Shown: piece after piece, positions 33,509-42,530 of the stretch
Numbering within the stretch: the first letter of the stretch is position 1
How the letters are laid out: each line of letters begins with the position of its first letter
Assembly (NCBI GenBank): GCA_036652795.1
Contig: JAVVVD010000005.1
Coordinates: forward strand, 62,001-126,000
Direction: 5' to 3'
DNA: 64,000 nt
DNA from: JAVVVD01 sp036652795
GTDB lineage: Bacteria > Bacillota > Clostridia > Christensenellales > CAG-138
Position numbers and translations under genes: made by a program
Notes under the pieces: generated by a model
Told to the model about the DNA's origin: nothing
Databases searched by the model: none
The model's input: only the letters and a program-made list of their open reading frames with translations

Positions 33509-34183
33509 ATGGATAAAAAGCTTAGGATAATCACAGGCCATTATGGTAGCGGCAAAACTGAGTTCGCCGTAAATCTGTGCGTTGCGCTCGCATCCGAGGG
33601 GCACAGCGTCATTATGGCGGATATGGATATTGTAAATCCCTATTTTTGCTCTCGCGAGCGTAAAGATTTTCTTGAAAGCAAGGGGATTCGTGTCGTGCTG
33701 CCATCCGGCGGCGGTGGAATCGATCTTCCATCGGTATCGCCGGCGGTGCTCACGCTGATGCAATCCGGCGATGTTTCCGGTGTTATGGATGTGGGCGGCG
33801 ACGCTGTGGGCGCACGGGTGCTCGCCCGCTACGCACCATATCTTAATTGTATTGATTTTGACCTTTTATGTGTACTTAACGCAAACCGTCCTGAAACCTC
33901 AAACGTAAAATCAGCCATTCTCTATATTCAAAGCATCGAAAACAGTTCAAAGCAGCACATGAGCGGCCTCGTCAACAACACCCACCTGTGTGCCGAAACA
34001 ACGTTGGACGACATACTGCGCGGTTATGACCTTGCAAGACAGGTCGCGGCCGAAATGCATATACCGCTGATGTTTAACTGTGTTGAAAAGCGGCTGCTGG
34101 CGCAGTCCGAATGTCTTTTGGAGGGTATTACCCTGCCAATTGAAATATACATGAAAAAACCATGGGAAACAGACAATGCGTAG
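33509..34183 (+). CDS. P-loop ATPase, MinD/CobQ-like
   Basis: The 224-residue protein starts with a Walker A ITGHYGSGKTEFAVNL and continues with ADMDIVNPYFCSRER, typical of deviant-Walker (SIMIBI) ATPases related to MinD and CobQ. Homologues are commonly encoded next to ferredoxin-dependent 2-oxoacid oxidoreductases. A role in Fe-S cluster delivery or enzyme maturation is plausible but unproven. A GAGGT site lies 6 bases upstream, and the gene sits 17 bases after buk. Confidence 0.75.
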   Translation: MDKKLRIITGHYGSGKTEFAVNLCVALASEGHSVIMADMDIVNPYFCSRERKDFLESKGIRVVLPSGGGGIDLPSVSPAVLTLMQSGDVSGVMDVGGDAVGARVLARYAPYLNCIDFDLLCVLNANRPETSNVKSAILYIQSIENSSKQHMSGLVNNTHLCAETTLDDILRGYDLARQVAAEMHIPLMFNCVEKRLLAQSECLLEGITLPIEIYMKKPWETDNA

Positions 34184-34194
34184 GAGGGAGCTTT

Positions 34195-34407
34195 ATGGCA
34201 GGAATCGTAAGATTTGACAGAGACAGATGCAAGGGATGCGAGCTGTGCATAGCGGTTTGTCCAAAGCATATCGTTATGATCGACAAACATGCGACCAACA
34301 GCAAGGGTTATTACCCAGCTACGGTGGTGGATATGGGGAGTTGCACCGGCTGCGCAAGCTGCGCGCGCATGTGCCCGGATTCTATCATCACAGTAGAAAG
34401 GATTTAA
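34195..34407 (+). CDS. 2-oxoacid:ferredoxin oxidoreductase, ferredoxin-like delta subunit
   Basis: The 70-residue protein has two [4Fe-4S] motifs, CKGCELCIAVCPKHI and CTGCASCARMCPDSI, the standard layout of the delta subunit that passes electrons out of the oxidoreductase. The ATG at 34195 has GGAGGGAG upstream and lies 11 bases after the previous stop. It is the first of four subunit genes. Confidence 0.94.
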   Translation: MAGIVRFDRDRCKGCELCIAVCPKHIVMIDKHATNSKGYYPATVVDMGSCTGCASCARMCPDSIITVERI

Positions 34408-34417
34408 GGGTGAGCAA

Positions 34418-35479
34418 ATGGCAAAAGAGCTTTGGAAGGGCAATGAAGCCGTGGCCGAGGCAGCCATCCGTGCCGGCTGCAAGTATTTTTTCGGGTATCC
34501 GATAACGCCGCAAAACGAAATCCCTGAGTATCTTTCCAGGCGTTTGCCTGAAATAGGCGGCTGTTTCGTCCAGGCAGAATCCGAAATAGCGGCGATCAAT
34601 ATGGTATATGGCGCGGCAGGCGCCGGTTCACGTGTGATGACGTCCTCATCATCGCCCGGAATCAGTCTCAAACAGGAAGGCATAACCTATCTTGCCGGCG
34701 CAGAGCTGCCCGCCGTAATAGTCAATATGATGCGCGGTGGGCCCGGACTTGGCAATATATCGCCGTCACAGGCAGACTATTATCAGGCTACTCGCGGCGG
34801 TGGCAACGGCGATTACAGAACATTGGTTCTCGCGCCCGCATCCATACAGGAGGCGGCGGATTTCACGCGTGAGGCATTCGATATCGCTGATGAGTACAGA
34901 AACCCCGTATTGATCCTGGCTGACGGCATGATAGGTCAGATGATGGAGGCAATAGAATGGGGCGAGATAAAAAAACGCGTTCTGCCTGAAAAGCCATGGG
35001 CTACCACAGGCACTAACGGAACGCGCAAGCACAATATCATCAACTCGCTATTTCTCAACGCAGAGGACTGCACGGCGCACAACAAGCGGCTTGCCGAAAA
35101 GCTCAAGCGTATCGAGGAAAATGAGGTGCGCTTTGAGCTTATCGGCGACGAGGATGCGGAAATACTCTTTGTTGCCTACGGCACTACTTCACGATTGACC
35201 CGCGCCGCCATGATGTTGCTTAAGCAGCGTGGTGTAAAATCCGCACTGCTGCGCCCAATAACGCTTTGGCCCTATCCGTACAAGCAGTTGTATGCAGCAG
35301 CCGCGCGCCAAAGTATTAAAAATGTTGTTGCGGTGGAGCTTTCTATGGGCCAGATGATTGATGACGTAAGAATAGCTCTAAACGGCATCAAGCCGGTGTC
35401 ATTCGTTGGAATAGGCGGCGGCGTTATACCCACGCCATCCGAGATTGCCGACGCGGCATTCAGTGCGACAGGGAGGTAA
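34418..35479 (+). CDS. vorB: 2-oxoacid (3-methyl-2-oxobutanoate):ferredoxin oxidoreductase, alpha subunit
   Basis: This 353-residue protein has the pyrimidine-binding domain opening GNEAVAEAAIRAGCKYFFGY followed by PITPQNEIPEYLSRRLPE and QAESEIAAINMVYGAAGAG, diagnostic of the KorA/VorB alpha subunit. The complex oxidatively decarboxylates 2-oxoacids to acyl-CoA with ferredoxin reduction. The adjacent ptb-buk and branched-chain aminotransferase point to 2-oxoisovalerate-type substrates rather than 2-oxoglutarate; this is contextual inference. Confidence 0.9.
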   Translation: MAKELWKGNEAVAEAAIRAGCKYFFGYPITPQNEIPEYLSRRLPEIGGCFVQAESEIAAINMVYGAAGAGSRVMTSSSSPGISLKQEGITYLAGAELPAVIVNMMRGGPGLGNISPSQADYYQATRGGGNGDYRTLVLAPASIQEAADFTREAFDIADEYRNPVLILADGMIGQMMEAIEWGEIKKRVLPEKPWATTGTNGTRKHNIINSLFLNAEDCTAHNKRLAEKLKRIEENEVRFELIGDEDAEILFVAYGTTSRLTRAAMMLLKQRGVKSALLRPITLWPYPYKQLYAAAARQSIKNVVAVELSMGQMIDDVRIALNGIKPVSFVGIGGGVIPTPSEIADAAFSATGR

Positions 35480-35485
35480 AAGGCT

Positions 35486-36235
35486 ATGGCAGTTGTGTAT
35501 CAAAAATCAAAAGGACTTACTGACGCCCAAACGCATTATTGTCCCGGATGTACGCATGGCATAGTGCACAAGCTCGTTGCGGAGGTTATGGAAGAGCTTG
35601 ATATAATTGGAAAAACAGTCGGTATTGCACCCGTAGGCTGTAGCGTGCTAGCGTATAACTATTTCTCCTGCGATATGCAGGAGGCGGCGCACGGCAGAGC
35701 GCCTGCGCTTGCAACAGGCGTAAAGCGCACCCATCCCGAGCTTGCCGTGTTCACCTATCAGGGTGATGGCGATCTTGCGGCAATAGGTACCGCCGAAATC
35801 GTTCATGCAGCCATGCGCAGTGAAAAGATCACCACAATATTCGTAAATAACGCCATATACGGTATGACTGGCGGCCAGATGGCACCAACGACGCTTGTCG
35901 GCCAAAAAGCAACAACAGCGCCGTTTGGCAGGCAGCAAAGCCACTATGGCGCGCCAATACGCATGGCGGAGCTATTATCCACAATCGATGGCACCGTCTA
36001 TGCAGAGCGCGTAACAGTGACGGATATACCAAACATCATTAAGGCTAAAAAAGCCATAAAAAAGGCATTCGAACTACAGCTCGCAGGTGCAGGCTTCACA
36101 TTTGTGGAGGTGCTTTCCACCTGCCCCACTAACTGGGGATTAACCCCGCTTGATGCAATCGAATGGCTCAAACAAAATATGATCCCCTACTACCCGCTTG
36201 GCATATATGCCGATAGAGCAACGGAGGTGAAGTAA
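35486..36235 (+). CDS. 2-oxoacid:ferredoxin oxidoreductase, beta (TPP-binding) subunit
   Basis: The 249-residue beta subunit carries CPGCTHGIVHK near residue 19 and the thiamine-diphosphate motif GDGDLAAIGTAEIVHA continuing to FVNNAIYGMTGGQ (about residues 91-134). A TPTT-like GQMAPTTLVG follows, as in VorA/KorB proteins. It pairs with the alpha subunit encoded six bases upstream. GGGAGG lies before the start. Confidence 0.93.
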   Translation: MAVVYQKSKGLTDAQTHYCPGCTHGIVHKLVAEVMEELDIIGKTVGIAPVGCSVLAYNYFSCDMQEAAHGRAPALATGVKRTHPELAVFTYQGDGDLAAIGTAEIVHAAMRSEKITTIFVNNAIYGMTGGQMAPTTLVGQKATTAPFGRQQSHYGAPIRMAELLSTIDGTVYAERVTVTDIPNIIKAKKAIKKAFELQLAGAGFTFVEVLSTCPTNWGLTPLDAIEWLKQNMIPYYPLGIYADRATEVK

Positions 36236-36237
36236 TA

Positions 36238-36777
36238 ATGCTTACGCATGAAATAATCATATCCGGCTTTGGCGGCCAAGGCGTGATGGCGATAGGCAAA
36301 ACACTTGCCGAAGCAGGCATGAAAGAAGGCAAGGACGTTTCCTGGTTACCCTCCTACGGCCCCGAGATGCGCGGAGGCACAGCCAACTGCTGCGTTGTAC
36401 TTTCAGACGATGATATAGTATCGCCGCTTGTGCTTGCCCCCACTGAGCTTATCGCTATGAACAAGCCGTCGCTGGCTAAGTTTGAGCCCACAGTGGTTTC
36501 CGCTGGTATCATATTCGTCAACAGCTCAATAATCGAGATAAAGGTACAGCGCACCGATGTGAAATCATACTACATACCATGCCTTGGCATAGCATCAGAG
36601 CTTGGCAATATGAAGGTTGCAAACATGGTAATGCTGGGTGCCTATATTGGTGCTACAAAGCTGCTAAAGGTCGAAACCATACGTGAAATGCTAGCACATA
36701 TGTTTACCGGCCCCAAGGCAGCGCTGATTGATCTAAATATTGAAGCGCTCAAGCGCGGCGCGGCATGCATTGACTGA
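36238..36777 (+). CDS. 2-oxoacid:ferredoxin oxidoreductase, gamma subunit
   Basis: The 179-residue protein has the gamma-domain signature IISGFGGQGVMAIGKTLAEAG and YGPEMRGGTANCCVVLS. It completes the delta-alpha-beta-gamma enzyme. A GGAGGTGA site overlaps the end of the beta gene, so translation is tightly coupled. Confidence 0.93.
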   Translation: MLTHEIIISGFGGQGVMAIGKTLAEAGMKEGKDVSWLPSYGPEMRGGTANCCVVLSDDDIVSPLVLAPTELIAMNKPSLAKFEPTVVSAGIIFVNSSIIEIKVQRTDVKSYYIPCLGIASELGNMKVANMVMLGAYIGATKLLKVETIREMLAHMFTGPKAALIDLNIEALKRGAACID

Positions 36778-36788
36778 CAGGAGGAAAA

Positions 36789-37871
36789 ATGGAAATACGT
36801 ATTAACAGGACGAGCGCGGCAAAGCCTATGCCGCATGCAGGTGATAAGCTTGGTTTTTGCAGGCAATTTTCCGACCATATGTTTATCGTGGAGTATGATG
36901 ATTCTGTAGGCTGGCACGATGCGCGCATAACGCCTTATGCCCCCTTCACTATCGACCCCGCTTCACCGGTGCTGCATTATGGACAAGAGATATTTGAAGG
37001 TTTAAAGGCATATCGCCGTGATGACGGAGAGATACAATTGTTTCGTGCGCGCGACAACGCAAGCCGTATGAACAGGAGTGCAGCGCGCATGTGCATCCCT
37101 TCAATCGATGAGGAGCTACAGTTTTCCGCAATGCAGACAATAGTCGATATTGAGCGTGACTGGGTGCCCTCTGGCGAAGGCGAATCGCTGTATCTGCGGC
37201 CAACCTGCATTGCCGATGGCAATACGCTTGGCGTACATGCTGCCAGCAGATATATCTATTATATTATCTGTTCACCCTCAGGATCGTACTATCCCAATGG
37301 GCTTGAGCCTATACGCATACATATCGAAAGCAGGGATGTTCGTGCCGTAAAGGGTGGCATAGGCTTTGCAAAGACCGGCGGCAACTATGCCGCAAGCCTA
37401 CGTGCAGCTGAAGCCGCGAAGCAAAACGGCTTTGATCAGGTGCTTTGGTTGGACGGCAGAGAAAACCGCTATGTCGAAGAAGTAGGCGCGATGAACATAA
37501 TGTTTATGCTGGGCGATACGCTTGTTACGGCAGAGCTTGGCGGCAGCATACTGCCCGGAATAACACGCGATTCCGTGCTGGCGCTTGCAAGGGAGCGCGG
37601 AATAAAGGTTGAGGAGCGACGCATCGCCGTTGACGAGCTTGTTGCTGCAAGTAAGCGTGGAGATCTGCTCGAAGCCTTTGGCACCGGTACGGCGGCCGTC
37701 ATTTCCCCCATACGCGAAATGACGTTCGATGGCGTTGCGATGAAGGTTGGTGACGGCAAATCCATTGGCAAGGTCGCTAGAGAGATGTATGATACGCTCA
37801 CAGGTATTCAGACCGGTAAATCCGCCGATACGCATGGCTGGATAAGCGTTGTGCCGCATTTGAGCAGATAG
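36789..37871 (+). CDS. ilvE: Branched-chain amino acid aminotransferase (class IV)
   Basis: This 360-residue PLP enzyme matches the type II BCAT subfamily: HYGQEIFEGLKAYRRDDG, LFRARDNASRMNRSA, YLRPTCIADG and GIGFAKTGGNYAASL, where the Lys would bind PLP, and FGTGTAAVISPI for cofactor phosphate. It converts Leu, Ile and Val to 2-oxoacids, which the upstream oxidoreductase can take. An AGGAGG site lies 5 bases upstream. It is the last gene before a terminator. Confidence 0.93.
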   Translation: MEIRINRTSAAKPMPHAGDKLGFCRQFSDHMFIVEYDDSVGWHDARITPYAPFTIDPASPVLHYGQEIFEGLKAYRRDDGEIQLFRARDNASRMNRSAARMCIPSIDEELQFSAMQTIVDIERDWVPSGEGESLYLRPTCIADGNTLGVHAASRYIYYIICSPSGSYYPNGLEPIRIHIESRDVRAVKGGIGFAKTGGNYAASLRAAEAAKQNGFDQVLWLDGRENRYVEEVGAMNIMFMLGDTLVTAELGGSILPGITRDSVLALARERGIKVEERRIAVDELVAASKRGDLLEAFGTGTAAVISPIREMTFDGVAMKVGDGKSIGKVAREMYDTLTGIQTGKSADTHGWISVVPHLSR

Positions 37872-37886
37872 TGATCTGATTTTCAG

Positions 37887-37920
37887 CCGCCCCCCAATAC
37901 GCTGCGGGGGCGGTTTTTTT
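37887..37920 (+). terminator. Terminator of the ptb-buk-oxidoreductase-ilvE operon
   Basis: The GC-rich stem CCGCCCCC / GGGGGCGG is followed by TTTTTTT. Confidence 0.92.
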
Positions 37921-38032
37921 GTGCCGCTTACGCCGCTTGCTGTCCTAAATACGCTTTTTACACCGCAAAGTAATTCTCGAGTTCCATTTCACTATACCTA
38001 TATGCTTTGGATTAATACGCCATAAAATATTT

Positions 38033-38059
38033 ACAGGGCGGAATTGCTATCCGCCCTGT
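38033..38059 (-). terminator. Terminator downstream of the opp operon
   Basis: A perfect 10-bp stem ACAGGGCGGA / TCCGCCCTGT with a 7-base loop is followed by AAATATTTTATGG on the minus strand, after the zinc-ribbon protein gene. Confidence 0.75.
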
Positions 38060-38108
38060 AAAACATGCTGTTCGCATCTTATTTTTTTGTTTAGAGCTCG
38101 GCAGAGTT

Positions 38109-38339
38109 TCAGCCGCCGTATCTTCTAAGCAGTGCGATCACGATTACGATTGCCGCAATGATGAATCCTATTATGTTCGTTGTACGCTTTACGCTGCGCA
38201 GCTTTTCCGGGCTCATCGGCTTATAGCCGCCCGGGCTTAGCTCACCCTTGCAGGACGGACACTCCGTCATGTGATCCAGCACATCCTTCCCGCAGTGCGG
38301 GCATTGCACCAAATGCTTTTTATAATCCGTAAGGCTCAT
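38109..38339 (-). CDS. Small zinc-ribbon membrane protein
   Basis: The 76-residue protein has a zinc-ribbon CPHCGKDVLDHMTECPSCKG (residues about 13-32) and one C-terminal membrane span (about 54-70). The function is unknown; such proteins often sit in clostridial operons without an assigned role. The ATG follows the preceding stop by one base, so it is coupled to the upstream gene and probably expressed with the opp operon. Confidence 0.65.
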   Translation of the reverse strand: MSLTDYKKHLVQCPHCGKDVLDHMTECPSCKGELSPGGYKPMSPEKLRSVKRTTNIIGFIIAAIVIVIALLRRYGG

Positions 38340-38340
38340 G

Positions 38341-38577
38341 TCATGACCATACTTTCGTCATAATATAGACAACCAACGCCATTATTGCGCAGAATATCAC
38401 CGAAAATATAAACACCCACTTCACTGCACACAGCATTACAGCCCTAGTATCCTCCTTGGAAAGCGGCTCTATATGCTTTGCGTCTGTTGTGTTTTCGTGA
38501 TACCATGGCATACCCGGCACATTCATATTGGCGATTGTATGCCCATCATCATCATCGTATCTTTTCTTTTTGCTCAT
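38341..38577 (-). CDS. Small single-span membrane protein
   Basis: This 78-residue protein has a charged N-terminus (MSKKKRYDDDDGH) and one hydrophobic span near the C-terminus (about 50-72). I do not recognise a family. The ATG at 38577 overlaps the oppF stop by four bases, so it is the next cistron of the opp operon. A longer open frame starts at 38598 inside oppF and is unlikely to be used. Confidence 0.6.
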   Translation of the reverse strand: MSKKKRYDDDDGHTIANMNVPGMPWYHENTTDAKHIEPLSKEDTRAVMLCAVKWVFIFSVIFCAIMALVVYIMTKVWS

Positions 38578-39548
38578 TTGTTGTCGTAAAGGTGGCACAC
38601 CACATAGTGGCCGTCTCCTGCCTCATACCGCTCCGGCGGAACCTCCTTGCATATGCTCATACATTCACTACAGCGCGTGTGGAATTTACAGCCAGACGGC
38701 GGATTTGCCGGCGAAGGTATGCTGCCCTCCAGTATTATACGGTTCATCTTTATAGTCGGATCCGGCATGGGTATGGCCGAGAATAGCGCCTTGGTATATG
38801 GATGCAGCGGATTATCGAATATCTTGCGCTTGGGCCCCATCTCCACCATATCGCCAAGGTACATAACGCCTATGTCGTCAGACATATGCTCCACCACAGA
38901 TAAATCGTGCGAGATGAACAGATACGTCAGGCCATATTCGCTCTGCAATTCGTTAAGCAGATTGATTATCTGTGCCTGAATTGACACATCCAGCGCAGAA
39001 ACGGGCTCATCGCAAACAATAAAATCCGGATTCAGCGCCAACGCCCTAGCGATGCATATTCTTTGGCGCTGGCCGCCCGAAAACTCATGCGGATATCTGT
39101 CTTTATGATATGGTTGCAGTCCACAGGAGCGCATTATTTTTGTGATATACTCATCAAATTCATTTTCGGGAACCAAATGGTGTTCTCGTACTGCCTCGCC
39201 TATTATCTCGCCTACCGGCAAGCGCGGTGAAAGGCTGCTGTATGGATCCTGGAATATCATCTGTATACGCGGGCGCATGCTGCGCAGACCCCGCTTATCC
39301 ATTGCGAATATATCCTTGCCATCAACAATCACGTCACCGGACGTCTTGTCGTTCAAGCGCAACACAGTCTTGCCGACTGTGGTTTTACCGCAGCCCGATT
39401 CGCCCACAAGACCCATGGTCGTGCCGCGCTTTATGTTGAAGCTGATGCCATCCACCGCTTTGACGTTGCCAACAACACGGCTGAACATACCCGCCTTTAT
39501 AGGAAAATACTTTTTTAGGTTTTTTACCTCAAGCACATAGTCGCTCAC
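38574..39548 (-). CDS. oppF: Oligopeptide ABC transporter ATPase OppF-type
   Basis: The 324-residue ATPase has Walker A GLVGESGCGKTTVGKT, the signature FSGGQRQRICIARALA and Walker B FIVCDEPVSALD, and ends with the oligopeptide/dipeptide C-terminal domain (HPYTKALFSAIPMPDP) bearing cysteines HTRCSECMSIC. The start is GTG, overlapping the oppD stop as GTGA with GGAGGTG upstream. It energises peptide import with OppD. Confidence 0.95.
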   Translation of the reverse strand: MSDYVLEVKNLKKYFPIKAGMFSRVVGNVKAVDGISFNIKRGTTMGLVGESGCGKTTVGKTVLRLNDKTSGDVIVDGKDIFAMDKRGLRSMRPRIQMIFQDPYSSLSPRLPVGEIIGEAVREHHLVPENEFDEYITKIMRSCGLQPYHKDRYPHEFSGGQRQRICIARALALNPDFIVCDEPVSALDVSIQAQIINLLNELQSEYGLTYLFISHDLSVVEHMSDDIGVMYLGDMVEMGPKRKIFDNPLHPYTKALFSAIPMPDPTIKMNRIILEGSIPSPANPPSGCKFHTRCSECMSICKEVPPERYEAGDGHYVVCHLYDNK

Positions 39549-40717
39549 CGTGAGTCACCTCCTTTGTTCATATCCTCATACAAATAGCAGGAAACGATAT
39601 GCGTGGGTGACAGGTGCCTCTCGCACGGATATTTTCCGTCGCAAACACCGATGTTCTTTTCGCATCTGTCGCGGAAATAACAGTAATCCGGCATATTTAT
39701 CGGGTTAGGAACTGAACCGGGTATGCTATATAGCTTTTCTATATCCTTGCCTACTACCGGCTTGGACGCCATAAGGCCGATTGTATATGGATGCGCAGGG
39801 TGCAGGAATACCTCCTCAGCAGTGCCCTTTTCGACTATTCTGCCAGCGTACATTACCACAACATAATCCGCCATTTCAGCTACAACCCCAAGGTCGTGGG
39901 TGATTAGCATTATGCTGGAATTGATCTTATCTTTGAGGGTGCGCAGCAGATCCAGTATCTGCGCTTGTATTGTAACGTCCAGTGCGGTCGTTGGCTCATC
40001 TGCGATTATAAGCTTGGGGCCGCACGCAAGCGCCATTGCTATCATTATCCTCTGGCGCATTCCGCCTGACAGCTCGTGCGGATACATCTCATACACGCCT
40101 TCTTTGTTGGCTATGTTAACAAGATCCAGCATCTCTATGCTGCGCGCCTTAACATCCGCATCTGACATCTGTGGGTTATGCAGCTTTATTACCTCGTCTA
40201 TCTGTGCCCCCGCACGAAAAACAGGGTTAAGGCTCGTCATAGGCTCCTGGAAGATCATCGACACATCATTGCCGCGTATATGCTGCATCGCATTTGTAGG
40301 CGTTTTGGCTATATCATATACTCCGTCGCTTGAGTTGAATCTGACTGTGCCTTTTACTATCTGTCCCTGCGGGCGCTGCACCAACTGCATAAGCGAAAGG
40401 CTGGCAACGGATTTACCACAGCCCGATTCGCCCACAACGCCAACCGTTTTACCCTGCGGCACATCAAAGCTAACCCCATCCACCGCCTTCACGGTGCCTA
40501 TATCCGTAAAGAAATAGGTATGCAGGTCATCGAACTCAACGACGTTATTGGGATCATGCATCTGAGTTATATATTCATCGCGCGGCACATTTTTGCGCTT
40601 GCGGCGCTTTTCGATTTCATTCGTTATGCGCTTGTTTTCGTGCGATATCCTGCGTGATTCCCTGGCGCTTATATAGTTCAGTTTACTATTCTTTGCTTTT
40701 TCGTGAAGTATTGCCAT
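39545..40717 (-). CDS. oppD: Oligopeptide ABC transporter ATPase OppD-type
   Basis: The 390-residue ATPase has Walker A GVVGESGCGKSVASLS, LSGGMRQRIMIAMALA and Walker B LIIADEPTTALD, and the C-terminal oligopeptide domain with a Cys cluster (CYFRDRCEKNIGVCDGKYPC). An N-terminal extension of about 60 charged residues (EIEKRRKRKNVPRDEY) precedes the ABC domain and is longer than usual for OppD. AGGTGAG lies upstream of the start. Confidence 0.94.
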   Translation of the reverse strand: MAILHEKAKNSKLNYISARESRRISHENKRITNEIEKRRKRKNVPRDEYITQMHDPNNVVEFDDLHTYFFTDIGTVKAVDGVSFDVPQGKTVGVVGESGCGKSVASLSLMQLVQRPQGQIVKGTVRFNSSDGVYDIAKTPTNAMQHIRGNDVSMIFQEPMTSLNPVFRAGAQIDEVIKLHNPQMSDADVKARSIEMLDLVNIANKEGVYEMYPHELSGGMRQRIMIAMALACGPKLIIADEPTTALDVTIQAQILDLLRTLKDKINSSIMLITHDLGVVAEMADYVVVMYAGRIVEKGTAEEVFLHPAHPYTIGLMASKPVVGKDIEKLYSIPGSVPNPINMPDYCYFRDRCEKNIGVCDGKYPCERHLSPTHIVSCYLYEDMNKGGDSR

Positions 40718-40727
40718 AGCTTCTCAC

Positions 40728-42518
40728 CTACCTTTTCATCTTGGGATCGAACGCATCGCGCAGACCATCGCCCACAAAGTTGAATCCAAGCACGGTCAGC
40801 ACTATCAATAGACCCGCAGGTATCCACACAAACCAATAATTGGTCATCACGTGAACGCTGTTTGCGGCATTTATCATACTGCCCCATGAGGCCAGCGGAT
40901 ATTTAACGCCAAGGCCCAAGAATGAGAGCGTAGCTTCGGTTATTATGATTCCGCCAAGGCCCATCGTTGCCTGTACTATCAGCAGCGGCATGACGTTTGG
41001 CACAAGGTGTTTGAATATCTTGCGTGAAACGCTAATACCACCCGCCTCCGCAGCCACCATAAAGTCCTGCTCGCGCAGCGAAAGTATTTGGCCGCGCACA
41101 ATACGCGCTATGCCGGGCCAACCCAGTATGCCAAGCACTGCCATCAAAAGGAATATTCTGGAGATGGGTTCGACCTCCATGCTGTCCATCGCCGCACCTA
41201 TTATCATTACCGTTGGATAAAAAGGTATGCAGTTGAACAGATCCACCAAACGCATCAGCATTGTATCTATCCAGCCGCCAAAGTAGCCCGACACACCGCC
41301 AATCACAACGCCAAGGAATACCTCAAGGAATATTACGACAAAGCCCACCATCAGGCTTATGCGCCCGCCATACATCAATCGCGCCAGTATATCCATACCA
41401 TTGCTGTCCGTACCCATCAGGTGCGTCTTTGATGGCGCCTCGTATATAGTTATTAGCCTTGTGACGGTATCCGTCTTTATGGTATAGGTCTTGTTTGTGC
41501 GCGTTATACGGTATTCAACCTGCTCGCCGTTTTCGCCAGGCAATGTGAATTTATCAACCTTATCGTCTATGGCGTTACGTATGGCAGCCTTCATATCATA
41601 CGAAAGCACTACATCGCTGCCCATCGCGGATATCAGTATGTTTGATGTCTCCGCAAACGGAGTATTCATGTCGCTTGCACGATAGATCGTCGTTCCGTCT
41701 TCGATTGCAACTAGGCTGTAAGCGATATCGTTGGCTATAAAGTCGGTTTCGCCTTTTGTCAGCGCCGTTTCCACCGCAATGCGGAAATCAAAGCTATCCA
41801 CTATCTGCGTATCATCCTGGTTGTATGCGTCAAACACCAGTTTGGATGCAAGCGCTATTGTGTCTATGGTGCAAAGGTTAATAGTCCTGCCGCTACGTAC
41901 CAGCGTATATACTACATCGCCATAGGTGAACGTGGTCTGCTTTGCATCCACAGCGGCCTTGCATGAATTCGTCAGCCCTTCATCTATCAGGAAGTCTGAG
42001 TCCGCAGGCACACTTATACTGAACTTACCCCCCATTGTGGATACAATAGCCACCACTGCGTTGCCGCCTATGGTGTAGCTGTTTTCACCCAACGGAAGTA
42101 TATTGTATGATTCATCCCCATTCATAAACGTGGTTTCGCCACCGGCGATTGCCAGCATAGCGTTAGTTGTGGTTGCGCCGGAAATGGTTTGGCCAGGCGC
42201 TATGAAATAGCGCAGTTCTTCATTATACAATGCGCTGGCGTATTCCTTCATTGTGTATTCATCGTGCTTAAACACCTGTGACTGCGAATATGGTATCATC
42301 AGCGGGCCTAAAAACGAGAATATAAACATCGCCGCCAGTATTATAAGCCCTACTATCGCCAGCTTATTGCGGAAAAAGCGCTTCATAACCATCATTCCCG
42401 GCGACAACACCTTTACGCGGCGCTCATCGTCAAGTCTATAACGGCCTTTGCTATTGTCGTTGGCGGTAGCGCTGCCGGATTTTTCATCCATATTCGGATC
42501 AAGTTTTTTGTTATCCAT
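40728..42518 (-). CDS. oppC: Oligopeptide ABC transporter permease OppC-type with large extracytoplasmic insert
   Basis: OppC permeases are usually near 300 residues; this one is 596. Membrane span 1 (about 48-72) is followed by an insert of about 280 residues (about 80-362) before the conserved HLMGTDSNGMDILARLMYGG and the remaining five spans with the EAA loop (GGISVSRKIFKHLVPNVMPL). The insert appears to contain four related units (about 119-150, 184-215, 247-280, 309-348) of the form A-x(2-3)-A-x(6-8)-F-x(4-9)-Y-x(10)-I. Its location after span 1 places it outside the cell. The neighbours oppB and oppD are of normal size. Confidence 0.9.
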   Translation of the reverse strand: MDNKKLDPNMDEKSGSATANDNSKGRYRLDDERRVKVLSPGMMVMKRFFRNKLAIVGLIILAAMFIFSFLGPLMIPYSQSQVFKHDEYTMKEYASALYNEELRYFIAPGQTISGATTTNAMLAIAGGETTFMNGDESYNILPLGENSYTIGGNAVVAIVSTMGGKFSISVPADSDFLIDEGLTNSCKAAVDAKQTTFTYGDVVYTLVRSGRTINLCTIDTIALASKLVFDAYNQDDTQIVDSFDFRIAVETALTKGETDFIANDIAYSLVAIEDGTTIYRASDMNTPFAETSNILISAMGSDVVLSYDMKAAIRNAIDDKVDKFTLPGENGEQVEYRITRTNKTYTIKTDTVTRLITIYEAPSKTHLMGTDSNGMDILARLMYGGRISLMVGFVVIFLEVFLGVVIGGVSGYFGGWIDTMLMRLVDLFNCIPFYPTVMIIGAAMDSMEVEPISRIFLLMAVLGILGWPGIARIVRGQILSLREQDFMVAAEAGGISVSRKIFKHLVPNVMPLLIVQATMGLGGIIITEATLSFLGLGVKYPLASWGSMINAANSVHVMTNYWFVWIPAGLLIVLTVLGFNFVGDGLRDAFDPKMKR

Positions 42519-42530
42519 AAAGCACCTCCG

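Noticed and set aside
37872..38108. Possible small RNA between ilvE and the opp operon
   Set aside because: The structure seen is explained by two convergent terminators, and no promoter was found between them.
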